Source: UBA6168 sp041741095 (GTDB lineage Bacteria; Bacteroidota; Bacteroidia; Chitinophagales; Saprospiraceae). Taken from it: 64,000 nt of DNA. This document shows, piece after piece, positions 9,852 to 16,978 of this stretch (the stretch's first letter is position 1; every line of letters starts with the position of its first letter). Made by a program: the position numbers and the translations under genes. The stretch spans positions 118,203-182,202 of the forward strand of contig JBGSKQ010000065.1 in the NCBI GenBank assembly GCA_041741095.1. Direction: 5' to 3'. The notes beneath the pieces were generated by a model. The model was not told the DNA's origin and did no database searches. It saw only the letters and a list, made by a program, of their open reading frames with translations.

Positions 9852-12800
9852 ATGCGATTGCCACTAACGCCATTCTTGCTGCTTCTGCCACTGATGCTAC
9901 CTTTTCTGACGGAAGCACAGCCACTTTTTCCCATCAAAAAAAACAAGAAATGGGGCCTCATGAACGCCGAGGGCAAATTGGTGCAAGAACCTGTTTACGA
10001 CGCCATCGGGGAGTTCAAGCAATATGGCTACGCCACCATGCAAAAAGCAGGCAGGGTGGGCATTTTGGACAAAAATGGCCAAGAGATCGTGCCTCCCCAA
10101 TACGACGACCTGACAGCGCTTGACAGTACCCTCATCACCGTGATGGAAAATGGGCAATGGAAAGTGGTGAACCTCCAGGGCCGGGTCATCCTGCACCCAG
10201 GTTACGAAAGGGTGGAAATATTGGGGGCGAGCAACGGCCAAAACCAGAACAGCTATTTGGCATTCATGGTCAACAAGCGCTGGGGCATCGTGGACGGCCA
10301 GGGCCGCATTGTGGCAGCGCCCCGTTACGACGAAATTTTTATTTGTGCCAATGTGCCGGAAGACCTGCCCAGGCTGTATTTCCAGACCAAACTGGACGGC
10401 GTTTTTGGCTTGCTGCTGGCATCGGGACTGGAAGTACTGGCCCCGCAGGCCGAGGAAATACGGGTGTTCAACGCCAACTTGTTTTTTTATAAAAAATACC
10501 GCAAATGGGGCGCCGTGGATGCCGCAGGTCAACACGTGCTGGAGGCTATATACGACCATTTCAACCGGTTGTCGGAAAACTTCGTCCGCCTTGCCCTTGA
10601 CCGCAAGGAGAACCTGTTTTCACTGGTGTACAACAAATTGGTGGCAAAGGGCGGACACGAAGCCTATTATGCCTTTTCGCCAGATTATGTTTTGTGCAAA
10701 AAACAGCGTTCGCTCGGCCTGATTGACCACTGTGGCAGCGAAATACTAAGCGCCCGCTACAACGAAATACAAGCCTACGACGGCGATATTTTCCGGGCGA
10801 ACCTCAATGGCCGCTGGGGCATTGTCACCCTGGACGATCTGGTACTCATCCCTTTTGAATACGACTACATTGCCCCCATGCAAAAGGGCTTGTGCGTGGT
10901 TTTTCAAAACAGAAAATACGGCGTGGCAAACCATCGTGGACAAATCGTGGTCAACCCGGTTTTCGATAAAATAGAATTGGCCGAAGGCCAGGCAAAAGCA
11001 TACCAGCGGGAAAAGCTGACGATGTTCAAATTTGACGAGTACGGCCAGTTGCAGGACGAGGATAATTTTGGGAAACATTTCACCATCAAAGTGACGAGAA
11101 GCAATGAAATGGAGCCGAGGTGGACCAACGACGACAGCCCCTACCAATTGGAAAAATTCGAGTGGTTTTACTCGCCCAAACAAGACAAGTGGGGCCTGCG
11201 CCGCCTCGACAACGGCAGCATCCAAATCGAACCTAGCTTCCATGAAATAAGGGTAGAAAAAGAACTCGGCTTGACGCTGGTGGGCGTGGAAACCATGCAG
11301 CCAGTGGTGTTCGACCGCACTTCTTACCGATATGAAATGTCTTTTGGTTTAGTGCAAAACGACACAGGCCTGCTCGTCCACGAAATGGATCTGGTGGATG
11401 TGCGGCTGGAAGATTTTGAAAATGGGCTGCCTGTTGCCCGCTGCATTTTTAACGATGGAAAACAGGGCCTCGTCAACCGCATCGGCAAGATATTGCGCAA
11501 GGATTTGGTTTATATCGGGGAGTTCAGCAACGGCTTGGCGAGGGTCAGTACGAAGGGAAAAATTTCGGCTACCATTGGCAAAAAAGCAATGAACCTTGGC
11601 CTCCTCCAACAATACCTGAACGACCAGCTCGCCCCGATTTCCCTTACCGATTACACCCAACACGACCTTAATTTGGACAAGTTCGGGTTGCTTACCTGTG
11701 AGGGCTGCCAATGGGGCTACCTCGATACGGCTGGACAGTTGGCTGTAGCGCCTTCCTATACTTTTGCCAAAGACTTTATCAACGATGTGGGCATCGTAGC
11801 CGATGGCGATAAATGGGGCATGGTGGACCGAAAAGGCAAACAACTGCTGCCTTGCCGCTACGACGAATTAGGCTTTTTGGAAAACACGGGCAACAAAGTC
11901 CTACGGGTTTTCAAAAAAGAAGAAAAATATGGCCTGATTGACACCCTGGGCCAACTGGCGGTGGGTGTGCAATACGAGGAAATTGGCTCGTTTGGCGAAG
12001 GCCGCCTGGCTGTGAAACGCCAAGGCCGTTGGGGTTTTGTGGATCGCAATGGCCGTGAAGTAGTGCCTTGCCGTTTTGACGAGGTGGCTGTTTTCAGCGA
12101 AGGATGGGCCGCCGTGCGCCTCGGTAGCAAGTGGGGCTACATTGACCGCAACGGCAACGAGGAAGTGGATTTCCAGTTTTCAAAGGCAGGCAATTTCAAC
12201 AACGGCCTTGCTCCCGCTAAAAAAGAAGGGCCGCACTTCGGCTACATCAACCAAAAGGGCGAGTGGGCCATGCAGCCCCGTTTCCCCCGTGCCTCCGATT
12301 TCGACCGGGGCATCGCCAGGGTGGAGGAGACTTCCGGCGACCACCTGCGGGTCGGGATGATAGACGTTTCGGGCAATTTTTTGGTAAAACCCAAGTTCGT
12401 CACCCTTACCCCTTTTGACCAATTTGGCCTGGCAGTAGCGGGCATCGGCGGCAACCCGATGAAATATGCGCTGGTAAATTTTAACGGCGACATCATCACC
12501 CCACAAGCTTACAAAAGCATTGAGCCTTTCGTGGATGGTATGGGCCGGGTGCAGTCAAAAGAAGGAAATTTTGGGTTCATCAATACAAAAGGCGAATTGG
12601 TGATAGCCACGCAGTTTTCAAAAGCCAGCGACTTTTCGGAGGGCAGGGCTGCTGTTTGGTTGGACGGCCAGTGCGGATTTGTAGATACTTTGGGAAATTT
12701 GGTCGTGGAACCACAGTTCACCAAATGCCTGGATTATAAGGACGGCAAGGCGATTGTCTTCAAAGGAAACCAAAAAGCCGGGCTGATTGACAACGACGGC

Positions 12801-13235
12801 AATTTTGTCATTGAGCCGGGCATCAACCGCCTGCTCGATTTTGCCGAAGGCCGTGGCCTCGTGCGTGACGAACATTACAAGTTTTATTATATCACAGAGC
12901 AAGCTCGTTTTTATGATGGTTTTTATGAAAAAGCCAGCGAGTTCAAACACGGCGTAGCAGTGGTACAGGTGGAAGGCCGCTGGGCCATCATCAACCAGCA
13001 GGGCATCGAAATCATACCACCGAAATACGACAAGATAGACCAGTTTGAAAATGGCTTTGCCAAAGTGCGAATCAAAGGCTTCAACGGCCTGACCAACTTA
13101 CAGGGCGAACTCATCGTACAGCCTGATTATGAATACATTAGCTACGCCGGCGACGGCCTCATCCGGGTGGAGCAGGGCGACAAGATCGGGTACTTTGACA
13201 TGGAGGGGAAATGGGTTTGGGGTTTGCAGGAGTAG
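9852..13235 (+). CDS. Giant WG-repeat exported protein
   Basis: A 1,127-residue protein with a signal peptide (residues 1-22, ending TEAQ), followed almost entirely by WG repeats. Each unit of about 45-55 residues contains a KWG or RWG turn, a [D/N]xxG and a PxYD or PxFD strand; examples are KWGLMNAEGK, RWGIVDGQG, KWGYIDRNGNE and RWGFVDRNG. I count roughly twenty units, some degenerate. WG repeats form beta-propeller-like or solenoid surfaces thought to mediate binding; no catalytic domain is visible. There is no T9SS domain at the C-terminus, so it is probably periplasmic. It stands alone between divergent and convergent neighbours. Confidence 0.88.
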   Translation: MRLPLTPFLLLLPLMLPFLTEAQPLFPIKKNKKWGLMNAEGKLVQEPVYDAIGEFKQYGYATMQKAGRVGILDKNGQEIVPPQYDDLTALDSTLITVMENGQWKVVNLQGRVILHPGYERVEILGASNGQNQNSYLAFMVNKRWGIVDGQGRIVAAPRYDEIFICANVPEDLPRLYFQTKLDGVFGLLLASGLEVLAPQAEEIRVFNANLFFYKKYRKWGAVDAAGQHVLEAIYDHFNRLSENFVRLALDRKENLFSLVYNKLVAKGGHEAYYAFSPDYVLCKKQRSLGLIDHCGSEILSARYNEIQAYDGDIFRANLNGRWGIVTLDDLVLIPFEYDYIAPMQKGLCVVFQNRKYGVANHRGQIVVNPVFDKIELAEGQAKAYQREKLTMFKFDEYGQLQDEDNFGKHFTIKVTRSNEMEPRWTNDDSPYQLEKFEWFYSPKQDKWGLRRLDNGSIQIEPSFHEIRVEKELGLTLVGVETMQPVVFDRTSYRYEMSFGLVQNDTGLLVHEMDLVDVRLEDFENGLPVARCIFNDGKQGLVNRIGKILRKDLVYIGEFSNGLARVSTKGKISATIGKKAMNLGLLQQYLNDQLAPISLTDYTQHDLNLDKFGLLTCEGCQWGYLDTAGQLAVAPSYTFAKDFINDVGIVADGDKWGMVDRKGKQLLPCRYDELGFLENTGNKVLRVFKKEEKYGLIDTLGQLAVGVQYEEIGSFGEGRLAVKRQGRWGFVDRNGREVVPCRFDEVAVFSEGWAAVRLGSKWGYIDRNGNEEVDFQFSKAGNFNNGLAPAKKEGPHFGYINQKGEWAMQPRFPRASDFDRGIARVEETSGDHLRVGMIDVSGNFLVKPKFVTLTPFDQFGLAVAGIGGNPMKYALVNFNGDIITPQAYKSIEPFVDGMGRVQSKEGNFGFINTKGELVIATQFSKASDFSEGRAAVWLDGQCGFVDTLGNLVVEPQFTKCLDYKDGKAIVFKGNQKAGLIDNDGNFVIEPGINRLLDFAEGRGLVRDEHYKFYYITEQARFYDGFYEKASEFKHGVAVVQVEGRWAIINQQGIEIIPPKYDKIDQFENGFAKVRIKGFNGLTNLQGELIVQPDYEYISYAGDGLIRVEQGDKIGYFDMEGKWVWGLQE

Positions 13236-13251
13236 GTTCAGGATTTAAAAT

Positions 13252-14079
13252 TTACGATTTTTGATTTGGAGAAACGCTTCGGAACCACTTAAACCCTTCA
13301 TACACTGCCAAATGCATAATTGAAGCATGGTCTTCCTTTCCCAAATAGTTGAAACCCACGGCAAGCTGGGTATTGTTTAATGCTTTTAGCTGCTTGGCGA
13401 GCCGCTTGGCATCCCTTACCATTACCTTTCCTTCTTTTCCTACAGTGATGTGGACATTCAGTTTTTGTTTGGACAAATGGCTTAAATCCGTTTGGAGCAG
13501 GGACTCCTTGTCCCACCACAGGCTGGGGCTGATGATGAGGTAATTGTTGAACAATTGTGGTTTTTTAAATAAAATCTCCGTGGCCAGTAGGCCACCGAGT
13601 GATTGGCCGATGATGGTCTTGGGGCCGCCGCAGCGGTAATGCGTTTCAATAAATGGCTGTAATTCTGTTTCAATAAAGGAAATAAACTTTGTAGAGCCGC
13701 CGGTGGTGGGAAAGTCCTGCTTGTCTTTTTCAATACTGGTAGGAAAAGTGAAATCCCGCCTGCGGTCCACGTTGGCGATGCCCACGACGATGGTCGGCGG
13801 CAGGATATTGATCCAGGGAAAATTGCAAAACTGCACCAGCCCAGCAATGTGGATAAAATCCTCGTCCGCCGAGCCGTCGAGCAGGTATATCACGGGATAT
13901 TGAGCAGTATCGGCATAGTAGCCTTCGGGCAAATAGACGTTGATCGTTCTTGTTTCGCCCAGGCTTTTTGAGTTGATTTCAAAAGTTTCACCAATGGAAA
14001 ACGGTTTGGCAGGTTGGGCATTTTGACCAAAAAGGCTAAAAGCCATGAACAGCAAGGGCAGGGCAAGGAATTGTCGCAT
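13252..14079 (-). CDS. Exported esterase (enterochelin esterase-like alpha/beta hydrolase)
   Basis: A 275-residue protein with a signal peptide (residues 1-21, ending FGQ) and the fold of the putative-esterase family (Fes/esterase D type). The nucleophile elbow is GQSLGG near residue 160. A catalytic Asp is likely in VGKEGKV or nearby, and the His is likely in KEDHASIM near the C-terminus. VYLPEGY and VIYLLDG are typical N-terminal strands. It probably acts in the periplasm on an ester-linked small molecule or acylated peptide. Its start lies 31 bp from the stop of the aminotransferase gene on the same strand, so the two may be co-transcribed. Confidence 0.83.
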   Translation of the reverse strand: MRQFLALPLLFMAFSLFGQNAQPAKPFSIGETFEINSKSLGETRTINVYLPEGYYADTAQYPVIYLLDGSADEDFIHIAGLVQFCNFPWINILPPTIVVGIANVDRRRDFTFPTSIEKDKQDFPTTGGSTKFISFIETELQPFIETHYRCGGPKTIIGQSLGGLLATEILFKKPQLFNNYLIISPSLWWDKESLLQTDLSHLSKQKLNVHITVGKEGKVMVRDAKRLAKQLKALNNTQLAVGFNYLGKEDHASIMHLAVYEGFKWFRSVSPNQKS

Positions 14080-14110
14080 AGATTAGTTTGTATTTTGTAT
14101 TGGTTTTTTC

Positions 14111-15610
14111 TCAAAAGGAATACGCAGCCGCACATGTATCCCGAAACCCCTGAAACCACTTGCCTGTCATTTCTTCTACTGTCACAACGCCGTTCCCCTT
14201 GCGGAAAAACTCGTTCATTTTGTTGTCGTAAAGGTATTCGCTGGCCCATTTTTCATGGTTTTGGGACAATGCCGTGATGGCTTCCACCAGTCTGTGCGCC
14301 TCTTCGTCCGTCATGGTCGGGTGTATGGAAAGCCTGATCCAACCTGGCTTTTCCGATAGGTCGCCCATGCTGATGCGGTCGGTGATGCTGTGCGATTTTT
14401 CATAAGAAACGCCGAGTAGGTAGTGGCCATAGGTGCCGGCACAGGAACAGCCACCCCGCACCTGGATGCCGTAGCGGTCGTTGAGCAATTTTACGCCAAG
14501 GTTGTAATGCAGCCCCTCGATATAAAAACTGATGACGCCCAACCTGTCGGGCACATTGTCTGCCAGCAGGTGGACATTGGGCAGTTTTTTCATGCCCGGC
14601 CAGATGATGTCCAGCAGTTCGTGCTCACGGGCGAGGATGTTCTCCGTGCCCATTTCATCTTTCAAAATAGTGCAGAGCGCCACTTTGATGGTTTGCAAAA
14701 ATGCAGGCGTGCCACCGTCTTCCCTGGCTTCTATTTCCTCGTGGTACTTGTGCTCGCCCCAAGGGTTCGTCCAGTCCACCGTGCCGCCACCGGGGTGATC
14801 GGGCACTTTGTTGGTATAGAGTTTTGGATCAAAAATAAGGATGCCAGTAGTGCCAGGGCCACCGAGGAACTTATGCGGCGAAAAGAAAATAGCGTCGAGG
14901 CATTCCATCTCGTCGTCTGGACACATATTTATATCAATGTAAGGGGCGCTGCAAGCAAAGTCCACAAAGCAGACCCCGCCTGCCCCGTGTATCATCCTGG
15001 CTATTTGATGGTAGGGGGTAAAAACGCCCGTGACATTGGAACAGGAAGTAACCGCAGCGATTTTCGTTTTACGGTGCCTGTGTTTTTCCAACAAAGTGGC
15101 AAAAGCGTCCAAATCCACCAGCCCTTCCGCATTGGGCGGAATCACCTCCACGACGGCGATGGTTTCGAGCCAGGAAGTTTGGTTGGAGTGGTGTTCCATG
15201 TGGGTAACAAACACAACGGGCCGCTCCTGGTCGGGCAGTTGCAAATGGGGCAAGAAACGCTCATGGATTTTCAAGCCCAAAATCCGTTGGAACTTGTTCA
15301 CCACGCCCGTCATGCCGCTATTGGAGGAAATCAGGACGTGCTCGTCCTTCGCCCCCACATGCCGTTTGATGATGTGCTTGGCCTGGTGGTATGCCTGTGT
15401 CATGCAAGAGCCTGTGATGGTGGTTTCTGTATGGGTATTGCCCACAAAAGGTCCGGCCTCGTCTGCCAGAAAATCCTCAATGGGGCGGTACAGCCTGCCG
15501 CTGGCCGTCCAATCGGCATAGAGGATTTTTTGCTCGCCAAATGGGGTTGGGAAGTGTTGATTGATGCCAATAATCTGGTTGCGGAATGACTGGAAATATT
15601 GCTCAAGCAT
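14111..15610 (-). CDS. Class V aminotransferase (cysteine desulfurase-like, PLP enzyme)
   Basis: A 499-residue fold-type I PLP enzyme related to cysteine desulfurases and selenocysteine lyases. The PLP lysine is in FFSPHKFLGGPG, mid-protein. The N-terminal YADWTASGRLY corresponds to the family's substrate-loop region. The IEERE-like segment is EEIEAREDGGTPA, and GGCSCAGTYGHYLLG near the C-terminus holds two Cys, as in desulfurase-like enzymes. It is about 80-100 residues longer than SufS. I chose the second ATG (15610) because a TACCTTTG -7 box at 15632-15639 would place the transcript start inside the longer frame. Its actual substrate is uncertain. Confidence 0.83.
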   Translation of the reverse strand: MLEQYFQSFRNQIIGINQHFPTPFGEQKILYADWTASGRLYRPIEDFLADEAGPFVGNTHTETTITGSCMTQAYHQAKHIIKRHVGAKDEHVLISSNSGMTGVVNKFQRILGLKIHERFLPHLQLPDQERPVVFVTHMEHHSNQTSWLETIAVVEVIPPNAEGLVDLDAFATLLEKHRHRKTKIAAVTSCSNVTGVFTPYHQIARMIHGAGGVCFVDFACSAPYIDINMCPDDEMECLDAIFFSPHKFLGGPGTTGILIFDPKLYTNKVPDHPGGGTVDWTNPWGEHKYHEEIEAREDGGTPAFLQTIKVALCTILKDEMGTENILAREHELLDIIWPGMKKLPNVHLLADNVPDRLGVISFYIEGLHYNLGVKLLNDRYGIQVRGGCSCAGTYGHYLLGVSYEKSHSITDRISMGDLSEKPGWIRLSIHPTMTDEEAHRLVEAITALSQNHEKWASEYLYDNKMNEFFRKGNGVVTVEEMTGKWFQGFRDTCAAAYSF

Positions 15611-15631
15611 GTCGTGGAGTTTGTTGTGGCG

Positions 15632-15639
15632 CAAAGGTA
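15632..15639 (-). promoter_or_regulatory. -7 promoter element of the aminotransferase gene
   Basis: TACCTTTG on the minus strand, followed by GC, 22 nt upstream of the chosen ATG at 15610. It overlaps an alternative upstream ATG (15634) and so argues for the shorter protein. Confidence 0.5.
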
Positions 15640-15704
15640 GGTTTTAGCTTTTTTACACTGGGTGATAAAAAATACACCCTTATATTGTGTTCAAAAAATC
15701 TTCT

Positions 15705-16136
15705 ATGGCTATGAACTACCTTACCTGGCACAAAACAGCATCCTGGGCTACCCTGCTGACGGGCTGCATCCATTCCCTCAATTTCCTTAGCGAACCACAA
15801 CCTCAAAATGAAACCGAAAAACAGCTTTTTGATTTGCTGGAAAACTACAAGTTTGCCTTGCCTGGAGGTTTTGAAAGGAGCATGGGAGAACTGATGTTGT
15901 TTTTCAACCTCGATATGAGCATTTTCCTCATTTCGTGGGGTATCATCAACTTGTTCATTGCCCGTTATTTTATGCCGTCGGCCAAGGATAGGCCCTTCCT
16001 TTGGCTCAATTTGGTGGTAATGACCATTTACTTGGTAGCCACCTACCTGCTGACCTTTTTAATACCATTGATGTGTGTGGGGATCATGTGGCTGTTTTTT
16101 GCAGTTGCGGCGTTTACCTACAAGCCGATTTCATAA
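15705..16136 (+). CDS. Small integral membrane protein, unknown function
   Basis: A 143-residue protein with four probable membrane helices: residues ~8-28, ~68-90 (SIFLISWGIINLFIA), ~102-122 and ~122-140. A short polar loop near residues 30-60 carries Gln and Glu. It resembles uncharacterised four-helix membrane proteins of the LIC_13387 type, but I am not sure. The ATG at 15705 is preferred over an in-frame GTG at 15687. It is divergent from the aminotransferase gene and precedes the tRNA-Asn cluster. Confidence 0.65.
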   Translation: MAMNYLTWHKTASWATLLTGCIHSLNFLSEPQPQNETEKQLFDLLENYKFALPGGFERSMGELMLFFNLDMSIFLISWGIINLFIARYFMPSAKDRPFLWLNLVVMTIYLVATYLLTFLIPLMCVGIMWLFFAVAAFTYKPIS

Positions 16137-16202
16137 AAAGAGATGCCTGACTATTGAACTTTTTTGCAAAAAATCTTTTTCAAAAATTTTTGAATACGAG
16201 GC

Positions 16203-16234
16203 TTGCACATTTGTTCAAAAGTATAATACATTTG
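16203..16234 (+). promoter_or_regulatory. Promoter of the tRNA-Asn cluster
   Basis: TTG at 16203-16205 and TACATTTG at 16227-16234, separated by 21 nt, match the Bacteroidota TTG-N17-21-TAnnTTTG promoter. The expected start is near 16241, 45 nt before the first tRNA-like sequence. Confidence 0.6.
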
Positions 16235-16307
16235 CGCTCGCCTTTTGAAAAGGGCAGTTTGGATGAAGATTCAAACCCAAAATAAGCCTCCTTAGCTCAG
16301 TTGGTTT

Positions 16308-16323
16308 CCCGATAGTTATCGGG
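16308..16323. repeat. Palindrome, CCCGATAGCTATCGGG family, copy 1
   Basis: The sequence CCCGATAGTTATCGGG sits in the D-loop position of the degenerate tRNA-like copy. One central base differs from the perfect palindrome. Confidence 0.75.
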
Positions 16324-16345
16324 AGCGCCGGACTGTAAATCCGTA

Positions 16346-16363
16346 CCCCGATGGCTATCGGGG
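16346..16363. repeat. Palindrome, CCCGATAGCTATCGGG family, copy 2
   Basis: The 18-nt CCCCGATGGCTATCGGGG replaces the variable loop of the degenerate tRNA-like copy. It is followed by AGGTTCAAGTCC, as in copy 3. Confidence 0.75.
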
Positions 16364-16430
16364 TAGGTTCAAGTCCAAGACAGGCTGATTTTTGAAATAA
16401 GAATAAAAGGTTCAAGCCTTTTGACAATAA

Positions 16431-16504
16431 GCCTCCTTAGCTCAGTTGGTTAGAGCGCCGGACTGTTAATCCGTAGGTCCTAGGTTCAAGTCCTAGAGGG
16501 GGCG
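16431..16504 (+). tRNA. tRNA-Asn (anticodon GTT)
   Basis: A complete cloverleaf of 74 nt. The acceptor GCCTCCT pairs with AGGGGGC (one G-U), the D arm is GCTC/GAGC, and the anticodon stem CCGGA/TCCGT has one end mismatch. The anticodon loop is CTGTTAA with anticodon GTT at 34-36. The T arm CTAGG/CCTAG has loop TTCAAGT, and the discriminator is G. CCA is not encoded. The D and anticodon arms resemble bacterial tRNA-Asn. It is followed by a strong hairpin terminator. Confidence 0.93.
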
Positions 16505-16547
16505 CACCGAAGCCCCGTCCCATTCATTTGGGGCGGGGCTTTTTTAT
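16482..16547 (+). repeat. 66-bp direct repeat, copy 1 (tRNA 3' part plus terminator)
   Basis: It covers the T arm and acceptor 3' strand of the intact tRNA-Asn plus its terminator. It matches 16885-16950 at 64 of 66 positions. The copies are 403 bp apart and flank the GIY-YIG gene. Confidence 0.85.
16511..16546 (+). terminator. Rho-independent terminator after tRNA-Asn
   Basis: The GC-rich arms AGCCCCGTCCC and GGGGCGGGGCT are followed by six T's. An almost identical hairpin recurs at 16914 and a related one at 24104. Confidence 0.85.
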
Positions 16548-16565
16548 TAAAAAACCCAAGAAAAA

Positions 16566-16859
16566 ATGCACTTCGTTTACGTTCTCTACTCCGAGAAAAT
16601 AAACCGGTACTATATCGGTGAAACGCATGACGTTCAGGGCCGCTTGGAGAAGCACAATACGGGCTATTACGATGAAAAATGGACGGAAAGGGGGAAACCG
16701 TGGCGGTTGGCGGTCGAGATAGGCTGCGGGGACAAAAAACAGGCGCTGTCCATAGAAAGGCACATCAAGCAGATGAAGAGCAAAAAATACATAGAGGACC
16801 TTGCCGCCTTCCCCGAAAAGGTGGAAAAGCTGAAGGCGAGGTTCCCGCCGGACTGTTAA
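16566..16859 (+). CDS. GIY-YIG nuclease family protein
   Basis: A 97-residue single-domain GIY-YIG protein of the UPF0213/YhbQ-like type, a fold that cuts or nicks nucleic acid. The motif is split as FVYVLYS at residues 3-9 and RYYIGET at 14-20; a conserved Arg follows in GRLEKHN, and the metal-binding Glu is probably Glu65 in SIERHIKQM. The gene begins 20 nt after the T-run of the tRNA terminator, with no clear promoter of its own. Its last seven codons, including the TAA stop, lie in DNA derived from the tRNA-Asn anticodon arm. It is therefore bracketed by tRNA-Asn sequence, which suggests a small mobile or gene-conversion unit (inference). Confidence 0.85.
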   Translation: MHFVYVLYSEKINRYYIGETHDVQGRLEKHNTGYYDEKWTERGKPWRLAVEIGCGDKKQALSIERHIKQMKSKKYIEDLAAFPEKVEKLKARFPPDC

Positions 16860-16912
16860 TCCGTACCCCGATAGCTATCGGGGCAGGTTCAAGTCCTAGA
16901 GGGGGCGCACCG
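16846..16912 (+). pseudogene. Partial tRNA-Asn copy (3' half) with palindrome in place of the variable loop
   Basis: It begins with 20 nt identical to the tRNA-Asn anticodon arm (CGCCGGACTGTTAATCCGTA). An 18-bp palindrome follows instead of the variable loop, and then the T arm and acceptor 3' strand. The D arm and 5' acceptor are absent, so it cannot be a tRNA. Its first bases encode the C-terminus and stop of the GIY-YIG gene. Confidence 0.8.
16866..16883. repeat. Palindrome, CCCGATAGCTATCGGG family, copy 3
   Basis: A perfect 18-bp palindrome, CCCCGATAGCTATCGGGG, in the variable-loop position of the partial tRNA copy. The flanks CCGTA and AGGTTCAAGTCC are shared with copy 2. Confidence 0.8.
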
Positions 16913-16950
16913 GAGCCCCGTCCCATTCACTTGGGGCGGGGCTTTTTTAT
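16885..16950 (+). repeat. 66-bp direct repeat, copy 2 (tRNA 3' part plus terminator)
   Basis: The downstream partner of 16482-16547, differing at two positions within the terminator hairpin. With the upstream copy it brackets the GIY-YIG gene. Confidence 0.85.
16914..16948 (+). terminator. Duplicated rho-independent terminator
   Basis: AGCCCCGTCCC and GGGGCGGGGCT arms followed by a T-run, nearly identical to the terminator at 16511. It probably ends transcription of the GIY-YIG gene. Confidence 0.8.
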
Positions 16951-16978
16951 TTATTTTCGCTGATAAATCTGGCCAAAC

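Larger units (their letters stand above)
16286..16385 (+). pseudogene. Degenerate tRNA-Asn-like sequence with two palindromic inserts
   Basis: The first 21 nt and the anticodon arm match the intact tRNA-Asn 145 bp downstream, but this copy is broken. A 16-bp palindrome of the CCCGATAGCTATCGGG family replaces the A after the D-loop GTTGGTT. A second, 18-bp palindrome replaces the variable loop. The anticodon reads GTA rather than GTT. The T-stem (TAGG/CCAA) and acceptor stem (GCCTCCT against GACAGGC) no longer pair fully. A tRNA-Tyr(GTA) with a long variable arm was considered, but the damaged acceptor and T stems argue against a working tRNA. It lies directly after a good promoter, so it is probably transcribed. 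Confidence 0.6.

Noticed and set aside
14423..15589. A 388-codon plus-strand frame opposite the aminotransferase
   Set aside because: The minus-strand gene has PLP and Cys motifs across its whole length; the opposite frame has no signal or domain features.
16286..16385. A functional tRNA-Tyr with long variable arm
   Set aside because: The anticodon is GTA and a class II arm is expected for tRNA-Tyr, but the acceptor and T stems do not pair and the D loop carries an extra hairpin; the body matches tRNA-Asn.
16566..16859. A homing endonuclease inside a tRNA intron
   Set aside because: The nuclease gene lies after the complete tRNA and its terminator, not within it, and no group I intron core is seen.
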